DNA of 64,000 nt from positions 7,997,892 to 8,061,891 of the forward strand of contig CM018036.1 of the NCBI GenBank assembly GCA_008638375.1, read 5' to 3'. This DNA comes from Nyssa sinensis (taxonomy: Eukaryota > Streptophyta > Magnoliopsida > Cornales > Nyssaceae). Below are positions 13,001-24,832 of the stretch, piece after piece (positions within the stretch are counted from its first letter, which is position 1; every line of letters begins with the position of its first letter). The notes under the pieces were generated by a model, which was not told the DNA's origin, did no database searches, and saw only the letters and a program-made list of their open reading frames with translations. The position numbers and the translations under genes are program-made.

Positions 13001-13435
13001 TCATCAAAGTTTTTAAAGCATCGCATGCATGTCCATCAAAAATCAAGATATAGTATTTAATTGCAGAATACTTTGAAATGTGGATTTAGAAGCAAGCCTG
13101 TCATCATAATTCCCAGCTTTCCAAAATTGCCGACAAAGTGGTGCTGAACATATAGGTGATGTAGAAGAAAGGCTTGTATTGTCAATTGGAGACTGCTCCT
13201 GATCCAAGGCACTGGTGCCACTTTGACCAGTACTTAAAGCATTTGAGCTTCTATTTTCTTCAGAATCTTGTATTCTAGAATGGGATTCAAACTTCTGGTG
13301 TTGGGCTAGATCAGTTATATGGTACTTTTGTAGCATTGAGCCACCAACCACATTTGGCTCCAGTTTAACAGCTTTGGCATTCACCACTCCAAGTTCATCA
13401 TCAGTGCATGAGTCAACAATGTTTGTCGAGCTCAT
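4080..13435 (-). CDS. MORC: MORC-family GHKL ATPase, exons 1-8 (3' part beyond left edge)
   Basis: Eight minus-strand exons join in frame with GT-AG borders: 13072-13435 (ATG at 13435), 12706-12780, 12541-12575, 11419-11497, 11194-11283, 11043-11118, 4788-4866 and 4080-4214. Phases agree at every junction. The product has a low-complexity N-terminus (about 105 residues), a conserved FWKAGNYDD block, and the GHKL (Bergerat) ATP-binding motifs: ELLDNAVDE (N box, exon 3), DDGGGMD (exon 5) and GQYGNGFK across exons 5-6. The block [12 protein letters not shown] follows in exon 7. Plant MORCs act in the nucleus in transposon silencing and immune signalling. The blocks TGHDRIVVP and AELLKQ feel closest to MORC6, but the paralogue is not settled. 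The C-terminal half, normally including the rest of the S5-like domain and a coiled coil, lies outside the window. Intron 6 (4867-11042) is swollen by LINE insertions. Host exons show no stops or frameshifts. Confidence 0.9.
5094..6245 (+). mobile_element. 5'-truncated L1 LINE in MORC intron 6, with 14-bp TSD
   Basis: The ORF2 C-terminal region reads [20 protein letters not shown], then the open stretch at 5209-5697 with [13 protein letters not shown], a stop, then a zf-RVT zinc finger ([18 protein letters not shown], about 5800-5855). A poly(A) run ends near 6245. The insertion is framed by AGTTCCCAAAGAAC (5080-5093) and AGTTACCAAAGAAC (6246-6259), a 14-bp TSD with one mismatch. It lies antisense to the MORC transcript. 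It lacks endonuclease and RT, and stops occur near 5690 and 5860, so it cannot move by itself. Confidence 0.85.
6480..10010 (+). mobile_element. Second L1 LINE in MORC intron 6, degenerate, MITE inside
   Basis: It begins in the endonuclease C-terminus ([10 protein letters not shown], about 6570-6600) and has a long open stretch at 6480-7334. RT landmarks are NKAPGPYGF (about 7260), [19 protein letters not shown] (about 7410-7460), [14 protein letters not shown] (about 7675-7715) and LFADNTKVF at about 7845-7870. In the last, the usual FADD catalytic motif reads FADN. The zf-RVT finger is [18 protein letters not shown] near 9520-9575, and the 3' end is A-rich at about 9995-10010. Damage includes frameshifts near 7300, a 14-G run at 7584-7597, a deletion near 7760-7840, and the MITE at 8125-8669. 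A convincing TSD was not found. Confidence 0.85.
8125..8669. mobile_element. PIF/Harbinger-like MITE inside the LINE
   Basis: The LINE reading frame breaks after TTA (8122-8124) and resumes at TAA GCAGG (8670 on), where the uninterrupted LINE is expected to read TTAGCAGG. The inserted about 545 bp starts GTGTCTGTTTGG and ends CCAAACGGGGCC, imperfect inverted termini of the GGCCCTGTTTGG type. A 3-bp TWA target duplication fits PIF/Harbinger. There is no transposase frame, so it is non-autonomous. Confidence 0.7.
10011..11042. other. MORC intron 6, non-repetitive part
   Basis: AT-rich intron sequence between the end of the second LINE and MORC exon 6. I see no additional exon on minus and no clear mobile element. 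Confidence 0.5.
11498..12540. other. MORC intron 3 with 17-G run
   Basis: Intron between exons 3 and 4. It holds a run of 17 G at 12120-12136 directly after an A run, plus purine-rich tracts near 12360-12380. No coding sequence was recognised. Confidence 0.55.
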
Positions 13436-14168
13436 TTTTAGAACTGAAAAAGATTTAGAAGACAGGCAACTGGGTAAACATATTGCACAATGAAATGGGT
13501 TGAATAATAGCTAAGAAAAGAAAAACAAAGAAAAAGAAGAAAGAAAAAATATACCACAGGCATGTGAGATAATCAAAAAAACCTAATTAATAACGAGGTA
13601 ATGAAGATATAAATCATTGTTCTTCTAATAATACTCTAATAATTGTGGCAACAATCATGGGCTCCTTGAACCTTCACCAATTGATAAGTTGCCAGCAGCT
13701 ATAGAAAAGCCAAACAAGTTGGCAGCACTAAGACTATTTGATTAAATCTTGGCAGGATTTAGAACATGACCAGAGTGTGAACTACGCCGTTGGCAATGAA
13801 GATGAGAACCACCAAATAAGCTCACTATATTTAGTATGTGAAAATGTGATCAAAATTTATGATTGCCCTCAGTTTAATCTTACAAAAATTGGACCAGACC
13901 AGCTAGTCAAACAGTATGAATGGAACATCCTCTCCCCCCCCCCCCCCCCCCAAAAAAAAAAAGAAAAGAAAAGAAAGTTGAGTAATTAGGTTAGTCTTGC
14001 CAGTTCTGCACAAACTTCAAAATTACGTATCAATATAAATCAACAGATGTGCTCAAGTGTTTTACACTTGTTGACACTACTAAGTAAAACACAAAATTAC
14101 CCTCCATTAAATTATTTTAGATTGGACATAAAATATATACACTATTCAATGCTCAACTATTTATTTTA
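13436..14168. other. Upstream flank of MORC with 18-C run
   Basis: This is sequence 5' of the MORC start codon on minus, probably including 5' UTR and promoter, though no TATA box was assigned. An 18-C run lies at 13934-13951, next to an A-rich tract. A small open frame on plus at 13738-13989 depends on these homopolymers and is not regarded as a gene. Confidence 0.45.
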
Positions 14169-14555
14169 GGGAAAAAGACACTTACAGCCCGTGGTTTGGT
14201 CCAAGTTCACTTTGATCTCTTGTAGTTTAAAATGTGACACTAACTACCCCTTGAGGTCATGATTGAAATGTTAAATGTGACGGAATTAATGAAACATATA
14301 AAATGACCCAAAATACTCTGCTTTTTGTTTGAAGATAAAATCAAATTTTAAAAGGAAAATTTACAATTTATCTCCTTTGTAGTGTGGCCCAATGATACTT
14401 TACCCCCTTATGGTTACCCACTTATCTATTTTGATGGAAAATCTAGTAGTACTACTTCAGTAACGATCATAATGGGGTATTAATGTCACGATTTAAATTA
14501 CATGGGGATAAAATGAAATCAGATTAAACCATAGGGGGTGCAATAGTATTTTTCC
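14169..14555. mobile_element. MITE with about 35-bp imperfect TIRs
   Basis: The left end GGAAAAAGACACTTACAGCC pairs with the reverse complement of the right end, GGAAAAATACTATTGCACCC. Both continue into a GTGGTTT/ATGGTTT block. The interior lacks ORFs. The TSD could not be fixed. The layout resembles plant elements that start AGGGAAAAA, but the superfamily is uncertain. Confidence 0.55.
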
Positions 14556-15080
14556 ATTTTTTATGATATGGGTTCTTCCCAATTTTAGCGTAATTTTTAA
14601 AAATTGAATTGACGAAAAAAAACACAAATTTAATTAGTTTTTTTTTTTTTGGGACTTGGATCCCTCTTGTTTTAGCCCAATTGTTTAGGTTATTTGGGGA
14701 AAAAAATCTTTCCTCAAAATTATGCAATTATATCATAACACTTGAACATCATGTTTGTTAAGAGTACAATTCAAGAACTAATCTAGGCTTCCATACAAGT
14801 TGGACTTGGACCGGATTTGGATCTGATTTGATGAAAGTGAGTTGACTTTCTTCAAGCCTACACTTCTGTCATCAAACATAACGTTGTTGAGTATACCAAT
14901 TGTAAGGATTTCAGCAGTAAATATGCCGATTTGCTTATCAGTCACAGAGATGGCTATTTATTTAGGGGCATCATCTTTGTTTACCTCCTTTTTGTAAAAA
15001 AGTTATAATAAGAATTAAACTGGGAAAGGTCTATTTGGATAAGACAAGATGATAACAATGGGAGAGGACAAACTTTAATG
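14556..15080. other. AT-rich spacer
   Basis: No gene, RNA or repeat with clear ends was recognised. The minus-strand open frame near 14524-14727 overlaps the MITE terminus and a T run and is judged spurious. Confidence 0.4.
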
Positions 15081-15900
15081 GCCTAATCTGAAGTATCGGT
15101 TTCTCAATGTTGTACTTGTCAATTGGCAAAGGAAAAGAAGAACACGAGCCTCTACACGCTTTTTAACTCCTCATGAGCATTGGCAAGACCTAACAAAGGA
15201 GGATATGATTCCATCTATGTGGCCGTGGATTATTTGTCAAAGATGGAACATTTATTCCTTGCTCTAAGATAACAAATGTGAAAATATGTGACCTGATTGT
15301 TCTTTCAAGAAGTGTTGTGACTTCATGAGTTGCTTAAAAATTGTTGTCCCCTGACAAAGATGTGAAGTTCACAAATTACTTTTGGCAAATTTTGAGGTGC
15401 CTGGTGAATACTCAGCTATAATTTTCTTCTACTTTTCATCCTTAGACTAACGGACAAAATAAGGTTGTTAATAAAAATACTTAAAAATCCTCCATTGCTT
15501 GGTGGCGATAACTGAATTCTTGGGATTTGATTTTAGAGTTCAACCACAACAGTTTTATTAACAGAACCAGTCTCCTTTGAAATAGTGATGGGTTTGCAAG
15601 TAAAAACCAATTGACTTGGTCCTTTCACCCATTTCAAGTCGTCATAGTGTACAGGCAAACACATCTGCAAAACTATTCGAGAAACTCATGTTAATGTGTT
15701 GTAAAATTCTTTTAGTAATGCTAGTAGCAACAAAAGTAATGTGAATTTATATGTCTTAGCCATGTTGAATTTGAATTTGAGGATCAAGTTAGGATGTATG
15801 TACGACCCAAACATTTTCCAACTAATAAAGTATATAAGAATCCAATGATGACGTGTTGGCACATGCAAGATTCTCAAAACGATAAATTCTAGTTCTGGGT
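15081..15900 (+). mobile_element. Gypsy-type integrase relic
   Basis: Interrupted frames read GYDSIYVAVDYLSKMEHFIP at about 15200-15255 (integrase core, first Asp in VDYLSK). Then comes KDVKFTNYFW (about 15360-15390) in place of the usual second-Asp block, and then NGQNKVVN near 15450, where the catalytic Glu region is altered. A weaker C-terminal stretch follows to about 15840. Stops occur every few dozen codons. No LTR, RT or gag was found nearby, so this is an isolated fragment of a Ty3/Gypsy element, possibly of the chromovirus type. Confidence 0.65.
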
Positions 15901-17587
15901 ATCACCGTATCAGTAATATTTTCAATACTAAGGATTTCACTTTTTATTGTGGACATGTTGATGTGTCTCGTAGTAATGTTCCTGCTCCCCTTTCTCCAAT
16001 TTCTAATGTAAGAGATGAATTGAGGATATTGTGGACACCACCATTTTTTTCAACTCAAGGTGATTGATATCAAAGTATTGGTGAGGTGAAAGAACGAACC
16101 ATGGTTAGATTGCACATGGATTCCTAGCGAAGAATTTCAGGTGGTAATTGTGAACTTTGTAAGAGATACCACACTTTCAAAATATTGAAATCAAATTTTT
16201 TTCAGGCCAAGAAGAGATGATACATACACTATGTGGAGAAGGTTTGAAAAATATTACAAGAGTTAAGGAAAAGCATATTCAAGGGAAATATAGTTGTTTG
16301 GCAAGAAACTAATTTTGCGCATTCTTTGGAGATTGATTATCTTCAAATTTCATTGCTGTTGCTTTCATGTTTCTAAGTTTTTTACTTCAATGGTATTTTT
16401 GAAATTTCAATTTTTGGGTGTAGGAGCTTGCTTGATGGGCTTTGAAATTTGGGATGACTTACGTATCTTCTGGTTAGGTTGATGAGCAGGTTAAAAAGGT
16501 CCAACTTTTTCAACCTTTCTTGTCTTCCAAGATTACTTGGCCACCAAGTTTTTCATTTACCAAGCTTTAGTCCAAAAAATACAATGTATGGCCTTATTTT
16601 GGAGCATGGAACAAAAAAATCTTTAAAGCCTATTACTTGCATGATATGATTTCCCTTGCGTTTGAGAACCTAAGCTTTTCCCTCCCATTCAATTTTTTTT
16701 TTCAACTTTCAAGCTAATAATTTTAAAGCTATTCATTCACTGTTTGAAGTTGAAAGTAAAGATCCTTCATGATAATTCAATACCTATTTTTGTCTTTTTG
16801 TACATGAAAGTAATCCATTAAGGGCACCACACAACATATATGATGAGCAAAAAACAAAAGAAAAAAAAAATACATAAACTATAATCTCATCTCATCTCAT
16901 CTCTCATCCCAACCAAAGAATAAAAATAAAAAACAAAAATATACAAAACAATTAGGTAATGAATGTGTATTGACTAGAGGAGAAAAAGTAAAGAGAAGGG
17001 CTTGGTGTAAACATGCACAATATGTATCGTCAAAACTTATGTATATACACAATATTGTGCATCATAAGATATGCTCAATTTGAACATATCACGCATTGTA
17101 ACACAAATATATTTATAAATATATATATATATATACAGTATTTAAAATGATATAAATAACATTTCAACTCACTTGTCCAAAAAAAATCAACTTAAATTCC
17201 ATATAATACAAGAATTAAGAGTTATTCCAAACCAAAATTTTAATAATCCAAGTTTCCAACATAGTTCATCTATATCATAATTTAATGACAAAATCCAAAA
17301 AAAATAAATCATTCTTATAATCCATCCCATTGTCATCTCAATCTCCAATTCAATGGCATCGTCGCATCGATATCATCATTGTAAGATGCCAACAATTGTT
17401 CACTTCTTTTTTTTACTTCAACTTTTTGTAAGTCCTCACTCTTCATCCTCCTCCTCCTCCTCCTCTTCTAAAAATACTTGCTTCCTTTTTCTTATTTGAG
17501 GAAAGATCTCTAAACGTTACAAAGAAGAAATATAAAACCAAACAAAAGAAAAACAAGATATACGGTGCAAAAAAATACAACTAAAAG
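15901..17587. other. Spacer without recognisable genes
   Basis: AT-rich sequence with a CTCAT-repeat tract near 16888-16912, CTC triplets near 17448-17465 and an AT run near 17117-17135. Open frames are short and lack family resemblance. The first few hundred bases may be further decayed Gypsy sequence. Confidence 0.4.
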
Positions 17588-18272
17588 CAAGGATTCAAAG
17601 TTTCGTTTCTTTTCTATCGAAACGGCTGAAACGTTTCCGTTTCTCAGGGAACTATAACGAAACACTAGAAGAATATCGAAATTCACATGTTTCCATGAAA
17701 ACAAAATTGTTTCCATAAAAACATACCGAAACTAGTGGAAACATACCAAATCAAAGGAAACATTTCTTTTATATCAACAATAATTCTAGAAGTTAGGTAA
17801 AAAATAATATCCATTTATTTTTCAAAGATTAAGACTCAAAATTACAAGAAGATATATTTCTATTATTTTTCCTAAAATAATAGAAAAGTAGTAGGGAAAA
17901 TAAAGTATAGAGAAACAACTATTTTAATACTAAGTTACTAATTATAATAGGTTTAAATCGCTATTTGTTTTACTTTTTATTTTATATGTAACTTTGTGTC
18001 AAATTATCTAATTCGTGGATATTACATAGTAAATATCTACTATGTCATTTATTATGAATTAGTATCATTTATCATGAATATGATGTATATGTCTTAAACA
18101 TGCATAAATATTCAATAAATAGGCTTATTTGTATAAATAAATAAATTTTAAGTTATGTTTCCACATGTTTCCAATTTTTTCTCCGTTTTCATTTTGTTTC
18201 CGAAACGTTTCTGAAACGTTTCCGTTTCCGAACAGACCGAAACTATACATCGAAACGATATTTTGATCCTTG
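17588..18272 (-). mobile_element. hAT-like MITE, copy 2 of 3 (inverted)
   Basis: Its left end CAAGGATTCAAAGTTTCG and right end ATATTTTGATCCTTG are the termini of the same family as 3106-3756 and 59530-60188, in opposite orientation. Flanks ACTAAAAG (17580-17587) and ACTAAAGA (18273-18280) are compatible with a decayed 8-bp TSD. No coding capacity. Confidence 0.8.
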
Positions 18273-18339
18273 ACTAAAGATGCGTATCGTTTTATTTCTG
18301 TATCAAAATGTAATCGTAAGACACGTATTGCATATCATA

Positions 18340-20098
18340 AGATACTAACAACTATGGTTGGACATTGAAAAAACCTACGATGACGTTAATTGGAGCTTTC
18401 TCCTTTTTGTGATGGTCAAGATGGGATTCGGGGAGAAGTTGGATCCAGTCATGTATTACTATAGTGTCTTTCTCAGTTCTTGTCAATGGTCCCCAGCTGA
18501 CTTCTTTCGGTCATCTCGTGGGCTAAGATAGGGAATCCTCTATCCTTTTTTCTATTTGTTCCGGTAATGGAGGTTCTAAGTAGGGATGTTGGTAAAAGCA
18601 GTCGTGGAGGACTTGTTGAGGAGTTTTGTTTTAGAAGATGGAAGGGGCATGAGGGTGGAGATTCCGCATCTCTTGTTTGTCGATGATACAAATAGTTTAT
18701 GTGAAGCTAAGAAGTTACAACTTAGATATCTAAGATGTATTTTGGTTTGTTTTGACTCTTTTGAGGCTATTTCTGGGTTGAGCATCTCTTGTTTGCGGAC
18801 GATACATTTATTTTCTCACAAATTAGATATCTAAGATACATTTTGGTTTGTTGAGGTTGTTTTTGGGTTGAGAGTTACCCTCAATAAAAGTGAGATTCTT
18901 CCGGTGGGAGAGGTGGGGGAAGTGGAGCTAACATGGGGAGTGGGATGTAAAGTGGGTTGCTTTCCTATCCATGTATATTGGTTTGCCTTTGGGAGCTCTA
19001 CCAAATCTGCAGCTATTTTGGGATTCGGTAATTGAGAGATTTCATCGGCGCTTAGCGGGATGCAAGCGTAAATATTTATTGAAGGAGGGGCAATAACTCT
19101 TATTATGAGGTGAGGCCTATTGGATGTGGTGTATGGAAGGCTATTAGAAAGAGGTAGGGAGAAGTTTTTTCAATATGTTCAATTTTATGTTGGGGAAGGG
19201 TCCAGAGTGAGATTTTGGTTGGATCCTTGGTGTAGGGTCCATGGGGGAGAATGTTTCTTATCTTTTATAGAATTGCTACAAACAAGGAAGCATTTGTGGG
19301 GGATTGTGTGACAATGGTGGGAGGAGGTATGATTTGGAGTCTTGTTTTTAAAGAAATTTTTATGACTGAGAGGTAGAAGAAGTAGAGGATTTCATGGCTA
19401 TGTTAAGTAGATTTGGGTTGGGCGAGGGAAAAGAGATGGGATGATTTGGACAATGAATAGTAACAAAAAAATCACTCTCCAATCTTTTTATAAGAAGTTG
19501 GTGGATAAGTATGAGGAGGTCTTAACTTGAAAGTTGATTTGGAAGTCTTGAGTGCCTCAGAAAGTTGCATGTTTTGTTGGTCAGTGGCATAGAAGCTATC
19601 TTGCCTGCAGATAATCTTAGGAGGAGAGGTTTCAATCCTTCAAGTCGATGTTTTATGTGTAAAGAAGAGGAAGAGGCGATAGATCATCTCATTATTCATT
19701 ATAAAATGGCAACGGATATTTGAAATTTGATGCTCTCTTGGTTTGGAATTAGAAGCGTGATGCCGGTCTCAATCAAGGATGTGATTTCGGGATGGACATG
19801 TAGTAGGATGAACAAAGAGGTGAGGATTGCTTGGAGGATGACCCCTTTATCCATCATATGGTGCTTGTGGAGAGAGAGAAACTGAAGGACCGTTGAAGGG
19901 GGCTGAATTATCCTCATAGCAATTTAAAGACAATTTTTGGTGACTTAATTTTTTGTGGATAAAAGAATTTCCATTGTATTTAGATATAGTTATATATTTT
20001 TTGGGGAATTTTAAGCTTTAATTAATGTATTTTGTACATGGGTTCGCCCCGACGGGTGCCGTGCCTATAGAATATTTTTACTGATAAAAAAATGTACA
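18340..20098 (+). mobile_element. L1 LINE remnant with duplicated RT segment
   Basis: It starts within RT (LDIEKTYDDVNWSFLL, about 18365-18410), reaches LFVDDTNSLCEAKK (about 18675-18715, the FADD position), and continues through FYVGEGSRVRFWLDPWCR (about 19180-19235). The zf-RVT finger is CFMCKEEEEAIDHLI at about 19655-19700. The 3' end, TACTGATAAAAAAATG, closes near 20095. A segment around the VDD motif is present twice in tandem (18666-18781 and 18782-18875). Frameshifts and stops are frequent. Confidence 0.8.
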
Positions 20099-20465
20099 AC
20101 TTTAAATATCTCCTTTATTTATACAAGTATACTAAAATACTTGTTCGCCACTCATCAATTTTTTTATAGGTAAATGATCTTATAAACAATTTTGTTAGTC
20201 ACAACACACCATCATTCCTAAACGCTTCTAAAACTCAATAGGAATATCATTCAACTCAAAAACTTTCCTATTTTCATTTTTCTTTATGCATTTTTCTTCC
20301 TCGAACACCCTAATCCTACGGGTAAAAAATCTATTATCTCTAATTTCCGTAGGGTTACCATTTTCCTCTAAATGTAATCTTCCTATATGATTTCCATTAA
20401 AAACCTTTCTCCACCTTTCTTTAATTCCACCATCTTTCACCAAGACCTTAAATCCTGACTTTTTA

Positions 20466-21627
20466 TGTTAGGAAAATTATGCAATTTTATGCTGGTAATT
20501 ATTTTTCAAAATATGTAATTCTTTAGGCTAGTAGTTATCGAGTCATATGGATATCACTAGTCTTGAAGTGAAAACTTGAGAAGCCTCACAAATTCAAACA
20601 AGTCTGAAGAAATATGCAATTCAAGGTAATGTTGTCATGCATCTCATGCATTATATTTAGGCACTTGACCTTAGGATTGTGTTTAAGTTTAGATTTGATC
20701 TTTATAATGTTTAAGATGACCTTAGGTATGAATTAGTTTTGACTATAGGCTATATTTTATGAAAAATTTCTAATAGCTAGATCGTTCAAACGGTCTCAAA
20801 GCTCACCCTAACAAAAGCACCATTCAAATGCAAGAACCTAGTTCGTTCGAACGCATGTTGTTTTAATTGCACCGTTGATTAGTTGCAACAACCTATTCCA
20901 TTTAGGTTTAGGGTTTCTGTGTATCTTGTTACAAAAAATGCATTGTTGTGTCTCAAATAAGGAACCCTAACCTCTGGAAGTATTAGATCTACAGAGTAAT
21001 TTTTAACTTCACTTTTTTATTATATACCCAGTTCTTCTTGCAAGGCCAGTCAGTACTTTGTGGTTGAAGTCTATATACCTAGTGTCCTAAGGGAGGCCCG
21101 TACATCCATTGTACGAGGAGTTGCACACTACTACAGTGGTGGATTTGTGAATCATGGATGGTGTTGTGGTGGTGAAAAACTGCTCAAAAGGAAGTAGGCA
21201 ACGAGGAGATTCTACAAACAACTAGCAGTAATCCACTGGTACATGGCAAGGTTACTTGTTTGAGAATTTATCTTTGTAGATTTTTGCTATGTTCATTATT
21301 GATTAGTAAATCTTTTACATCTAATGGGTTTTATTTCCCATGGGATTTCCCCAAGTAAAATATTCGCATCCTATTTGATTTTGTTTACTTGATTAATTAT
21401 CATTATAGTTGACTTGATATATGCATGAATTCAAATCTTAGTAATCTAACAAGAGGATTTCTTCGATAGCAATATATCCTAAAGATAAATAAGGTTTTTT
21501 CAATCTGTGTTCCTTATTAATTAAATTAGGGATTTAATTAATTAAATTTGATATAAATTATTCTATAGCCTTGGTAGATAATTCTATCATCAGTTTTTAT
21601 ATCAATCAAAATTCGTTATATTTCACA
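20466..21627 (+). repeat. Copia-type LTR (element A, 5' LTR)
   Basis: It begins TGTTAGGAAAATTATG and ends TATATTTCACA. It is followed directly by ATTGGTATCAAAGCAAG, a variant of the usual plant Copia primer-binding site for initiator tRNA-Met (21630-21641). An ATG follows at 21712. Length is about 1.16 kb. A partial second copy of the 3' portion lies at 27005-27160. The start is chosen from the TG dinucleotide only, so it is less certain than the end. Confidence 0.6.
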
Positions 21628-21989
21628 ATTGGTATCAAAGCAAGTTCTCCTACAATTTTAGTGTTAAAATTCTGATTAGGAGATATTTGAATATTTTATT
21701 TACTAGTAAGTATGGATTCCTTGAGTTCATTATCAAGTACAGAACATAGTGATAACAAAAATATGGTAGTCATGGATGATGAATAATTTTAGAAGTCTGG
21801 TTTATGAGTATGTTAAACAGAAAAAATTAAATAAAAACTTACTTGTCAAAGTAAATGAATTACAACAAAATAATCTCTTGAATCTAGTCTAGAAGAACTT
21901 AAGAACCAAGTGAATATCTTACTTAGTGAAAATTATAACCTACAAGTTAGAAGACAAGTATGAAATACTAGAGAATAAGTTTCATGAGA
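21628..21989 (+). pseudogene. Copia element A: PBS and start of gag, interrupted
   Basis: After the primer-binding site a gag-like start reads MDSLSSLSSSTEHS, then decays through stops into a coiled-coil-like stretch (about 21870-21960, SSLEELKNQVNILLSENYN). The frame is cut at AAGTTTCATGAGA (21977-21989). It appears to continue at 25386 with SVNDKK after the LINE insertion. This is the outer layer of a three-level nest. Confidence 0.55.
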
Positions 21990-24819
21990 CAAATTTGGAC
22001 CATAAAACCTATGGCTGAGAGTAGTTCCACATGGAAGAAACTGATGAAAATCAAGATTTTAGCAAAAGTACTCATAAAGATGGTGATAGGTAATGGAATA
22101 AAATCCTACTTTTGGCATGCTATGTGGCACCCAACAGGGATTATTAGTGAAATATATGGACAAAAAATAGTGTTAGATAGTAGAGGTAGCAATGAAGCCA
22201 TTGTATCCATGATCATAAGGAATAATCAATGGAATTGGCCAAGGAATCCTCATCCAGTCTTTGCAGCTTTAAAAGAGGCCATTCCCATTGAATTGGTTCC
22301 TGACCAGACAAAGGAAGATATTCCTCTGTGGCTACTATCAAAGGATGGAATGTTCTCAATATCTTCAATGTGGGAGAAAATCAGGGCCTGACATGCCTTT
22401 ATAATTCCCAAACATGCCTCTATACTCTGGATGACATGTGGAGGCTGAAACAAACTGATGTCATGGGGCCTGATCAAGGATGAAACCTACATTCTTTGCA
22501 ATGGTAGTAGTGAAATAGTGAGCCAGACTCATTTTGTTCTTTGAATGTCCCTACTCAGCTAAAGTATGGGCTACTATTATGCAATGGTGTTTAATACACA
22601 GGATTCCTTAGAGGTGGGAAGAAGAACTTCAATGGATAAGTCAAAATCTAACCAAAAAGTGTTTCAAGGATCAAGTGGGGCTGGTTGCAGCAACAATCTA
22701 CTCTTTATGGGCTGAAGGATATAGTCAAATCATGCATAACAAAGGAAGGAATCAGAAACTACTCGTACAAGAGGTTAAAAATATAGTCAGCAGCCTTGTT
22801 TCTGAAAACTTTAGACAAATGATAAAGAAGAGTAAGAGATGAACATTAGAAAAGACAGCAAAAAACTTGTCAAACCAAGCTCTAGGGGCCTGTTTGAGAC
22901 CATATAATGCCTTCTTTAGTTTGCAGATTTCACTAGGATTATGAAGGAAACCAGGAAGAGCAACCATGAAAACTTCTTCAACCAAGTCCCCACTAAGAAA
23001 GGCATTTTTGACATCCATATGAGAAAAACTCCACCGAGGAACAACGGCCATTGTGCGAACTATAATCATCTTGGCAACAGGGGCAAATGTCTCCTTTTAG
23101 TCCATACCATACTCCAAGCTAAATCCCTTTGCCACTAGTCGAGCCTTGTATGGTTCCACGGAGCCATCTGATCTAGTCTTGATCTTATATACCCACGTAC
23201 AACCAACTACACGCTTACTAGAAGGCAAGGACACACGTGTCAGTCTAATGCAATGCAGAAAACTCTTCATCCATAGCATGTTGCCAAAAAGGATCAAAAA
23301 TAGCCTCCTTATAGGGGGTAGGTTCAGATAAAGAATAAATAGAAGCCAAGAAAGAACAATAATTAGCAAAACAACAAGAATTAAAGAAACCAAACCTATC
23401 AAGACACTCATGTATATGCTTAGGGTATCGAAAAAGAGAGGATTCATAGCCTCAAAACTCGATTGAGAGTCAGAGGGCAATAGCGGAGGAGTTGTACCTA
23501 TAGAAGATATAGTTGCGTTCCTATGTGAGTGTAAGTATGAAACGATAGGAGGACGATCAACAGAAGACTACGAGGAATGGGAGATATCAAAATAGTCACA
23601 TCAGTACATCACTAACATAGGATTTAGAAGGAACTACATCTAGAAAAGGATCAAGATAAATAAAATCTTGTTTGTGCAAAGTGTGAGAATTGGGCAGAAT
23701 AGAGAAAAAGAAATATGTTCCATAAAAATCACATGGCGAGAGACAAAGTTTGTTAGCAACGGGACCATAAGAACGATAGCCCTTTTGCCGCTCACCATAA
23801 CCAAGAAAGACACATCGCTGATCGAGCAGAAAGTTAGGTACAAACAGCACTAGGAAGGAGAACAAAGCATGTACATCCAAACACATGCCAAGAGAAATAA
23901 TCTAAAGGCTTACCACACAATCTCTCAAAAGGGGAGACTCCAGAAGTAATGATAAAAGGAATGCGATTAATCAAGTAAACTACAACTGCAGTAAGAACAA
24001 CTTCTCCCCCAAAAAGTACTAAGGACACTAGCATATAGTAGAAGAAAACTAGCAGTCTCCACAACGTTCCTATTCTTGCACTCGGCCACACCATGCTGCT
24101 TAGGAGTATCAATACACACAGATTATTGAATAGATTGATTAGATTTCAACGAGCCAAGAAAGGCTTTAAAGGAATATTTCCCTCTTAAATCACATTTAAA
24201 GCATTTAATAATGGAAGAATACTGAGTGCGTATCACAGCACAAAAGGTAGAAAAGATAGAAAGGAATTCATAACAATGCTTCATTAGATAAACCTAACAA
24301 TACCGGGAATAATTACCAATAAAAGAAACATAATATCTAGACCCTCCTCTAGTAGGGATAGAAACAGGTCCCCAAACATCAGATTGAACAAGGTCAAATG
24401 ATGCAAAAGAAACGGCAGAGCCTTTATTGAAAGGCAATGCAGTAAATTTTGCAAGCTTGCATCCACTACAATCATAAATATCATGACAGTCCAGATTACC
24501 CAAACAACCAGTTGAAAAGAAAAACTGTAAATGACTACTAGAAATGTGACCAAGACGAGAATGCCATAAATAAAAACTAGACGACTTGGGACTTAAATGA
24601 AGAGAAGATAAATCAACTAAAGAGGCAGTAACAAGAAGAACATGCAACTCTTCCAATAATGTGCATCAATCTCTCAACACTACTAGTCACGTGCGACACC
24701 GAACTCGCACTTGGAGAGGTAGAGAAACCATAAACAAATGCAAAGTCGAAGAAAGTGCAAAAGCAAATTGGGAACAAATGCAAATTGGGAGACTTGAACT
24801 CAAGACCTCTTGTAACCAA

Positions 24820-24832
24820 GGCTCTAATACCA
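24820..24832 (-). other. Primer-binding site of Copia B
   Basis: On minus the sequence after the LTR is TGGTATTAGAGCC, close to the plant Copia consensus TGGTATCAGAGC that is complementary to initiator methionine tRNA. Confidence 0.7.

Noticed and set aside
13738..13989. Plus-strand frame ending in a proline run
   Set aside because: The proline run is the 18-C homopolymer; no family resemblance.
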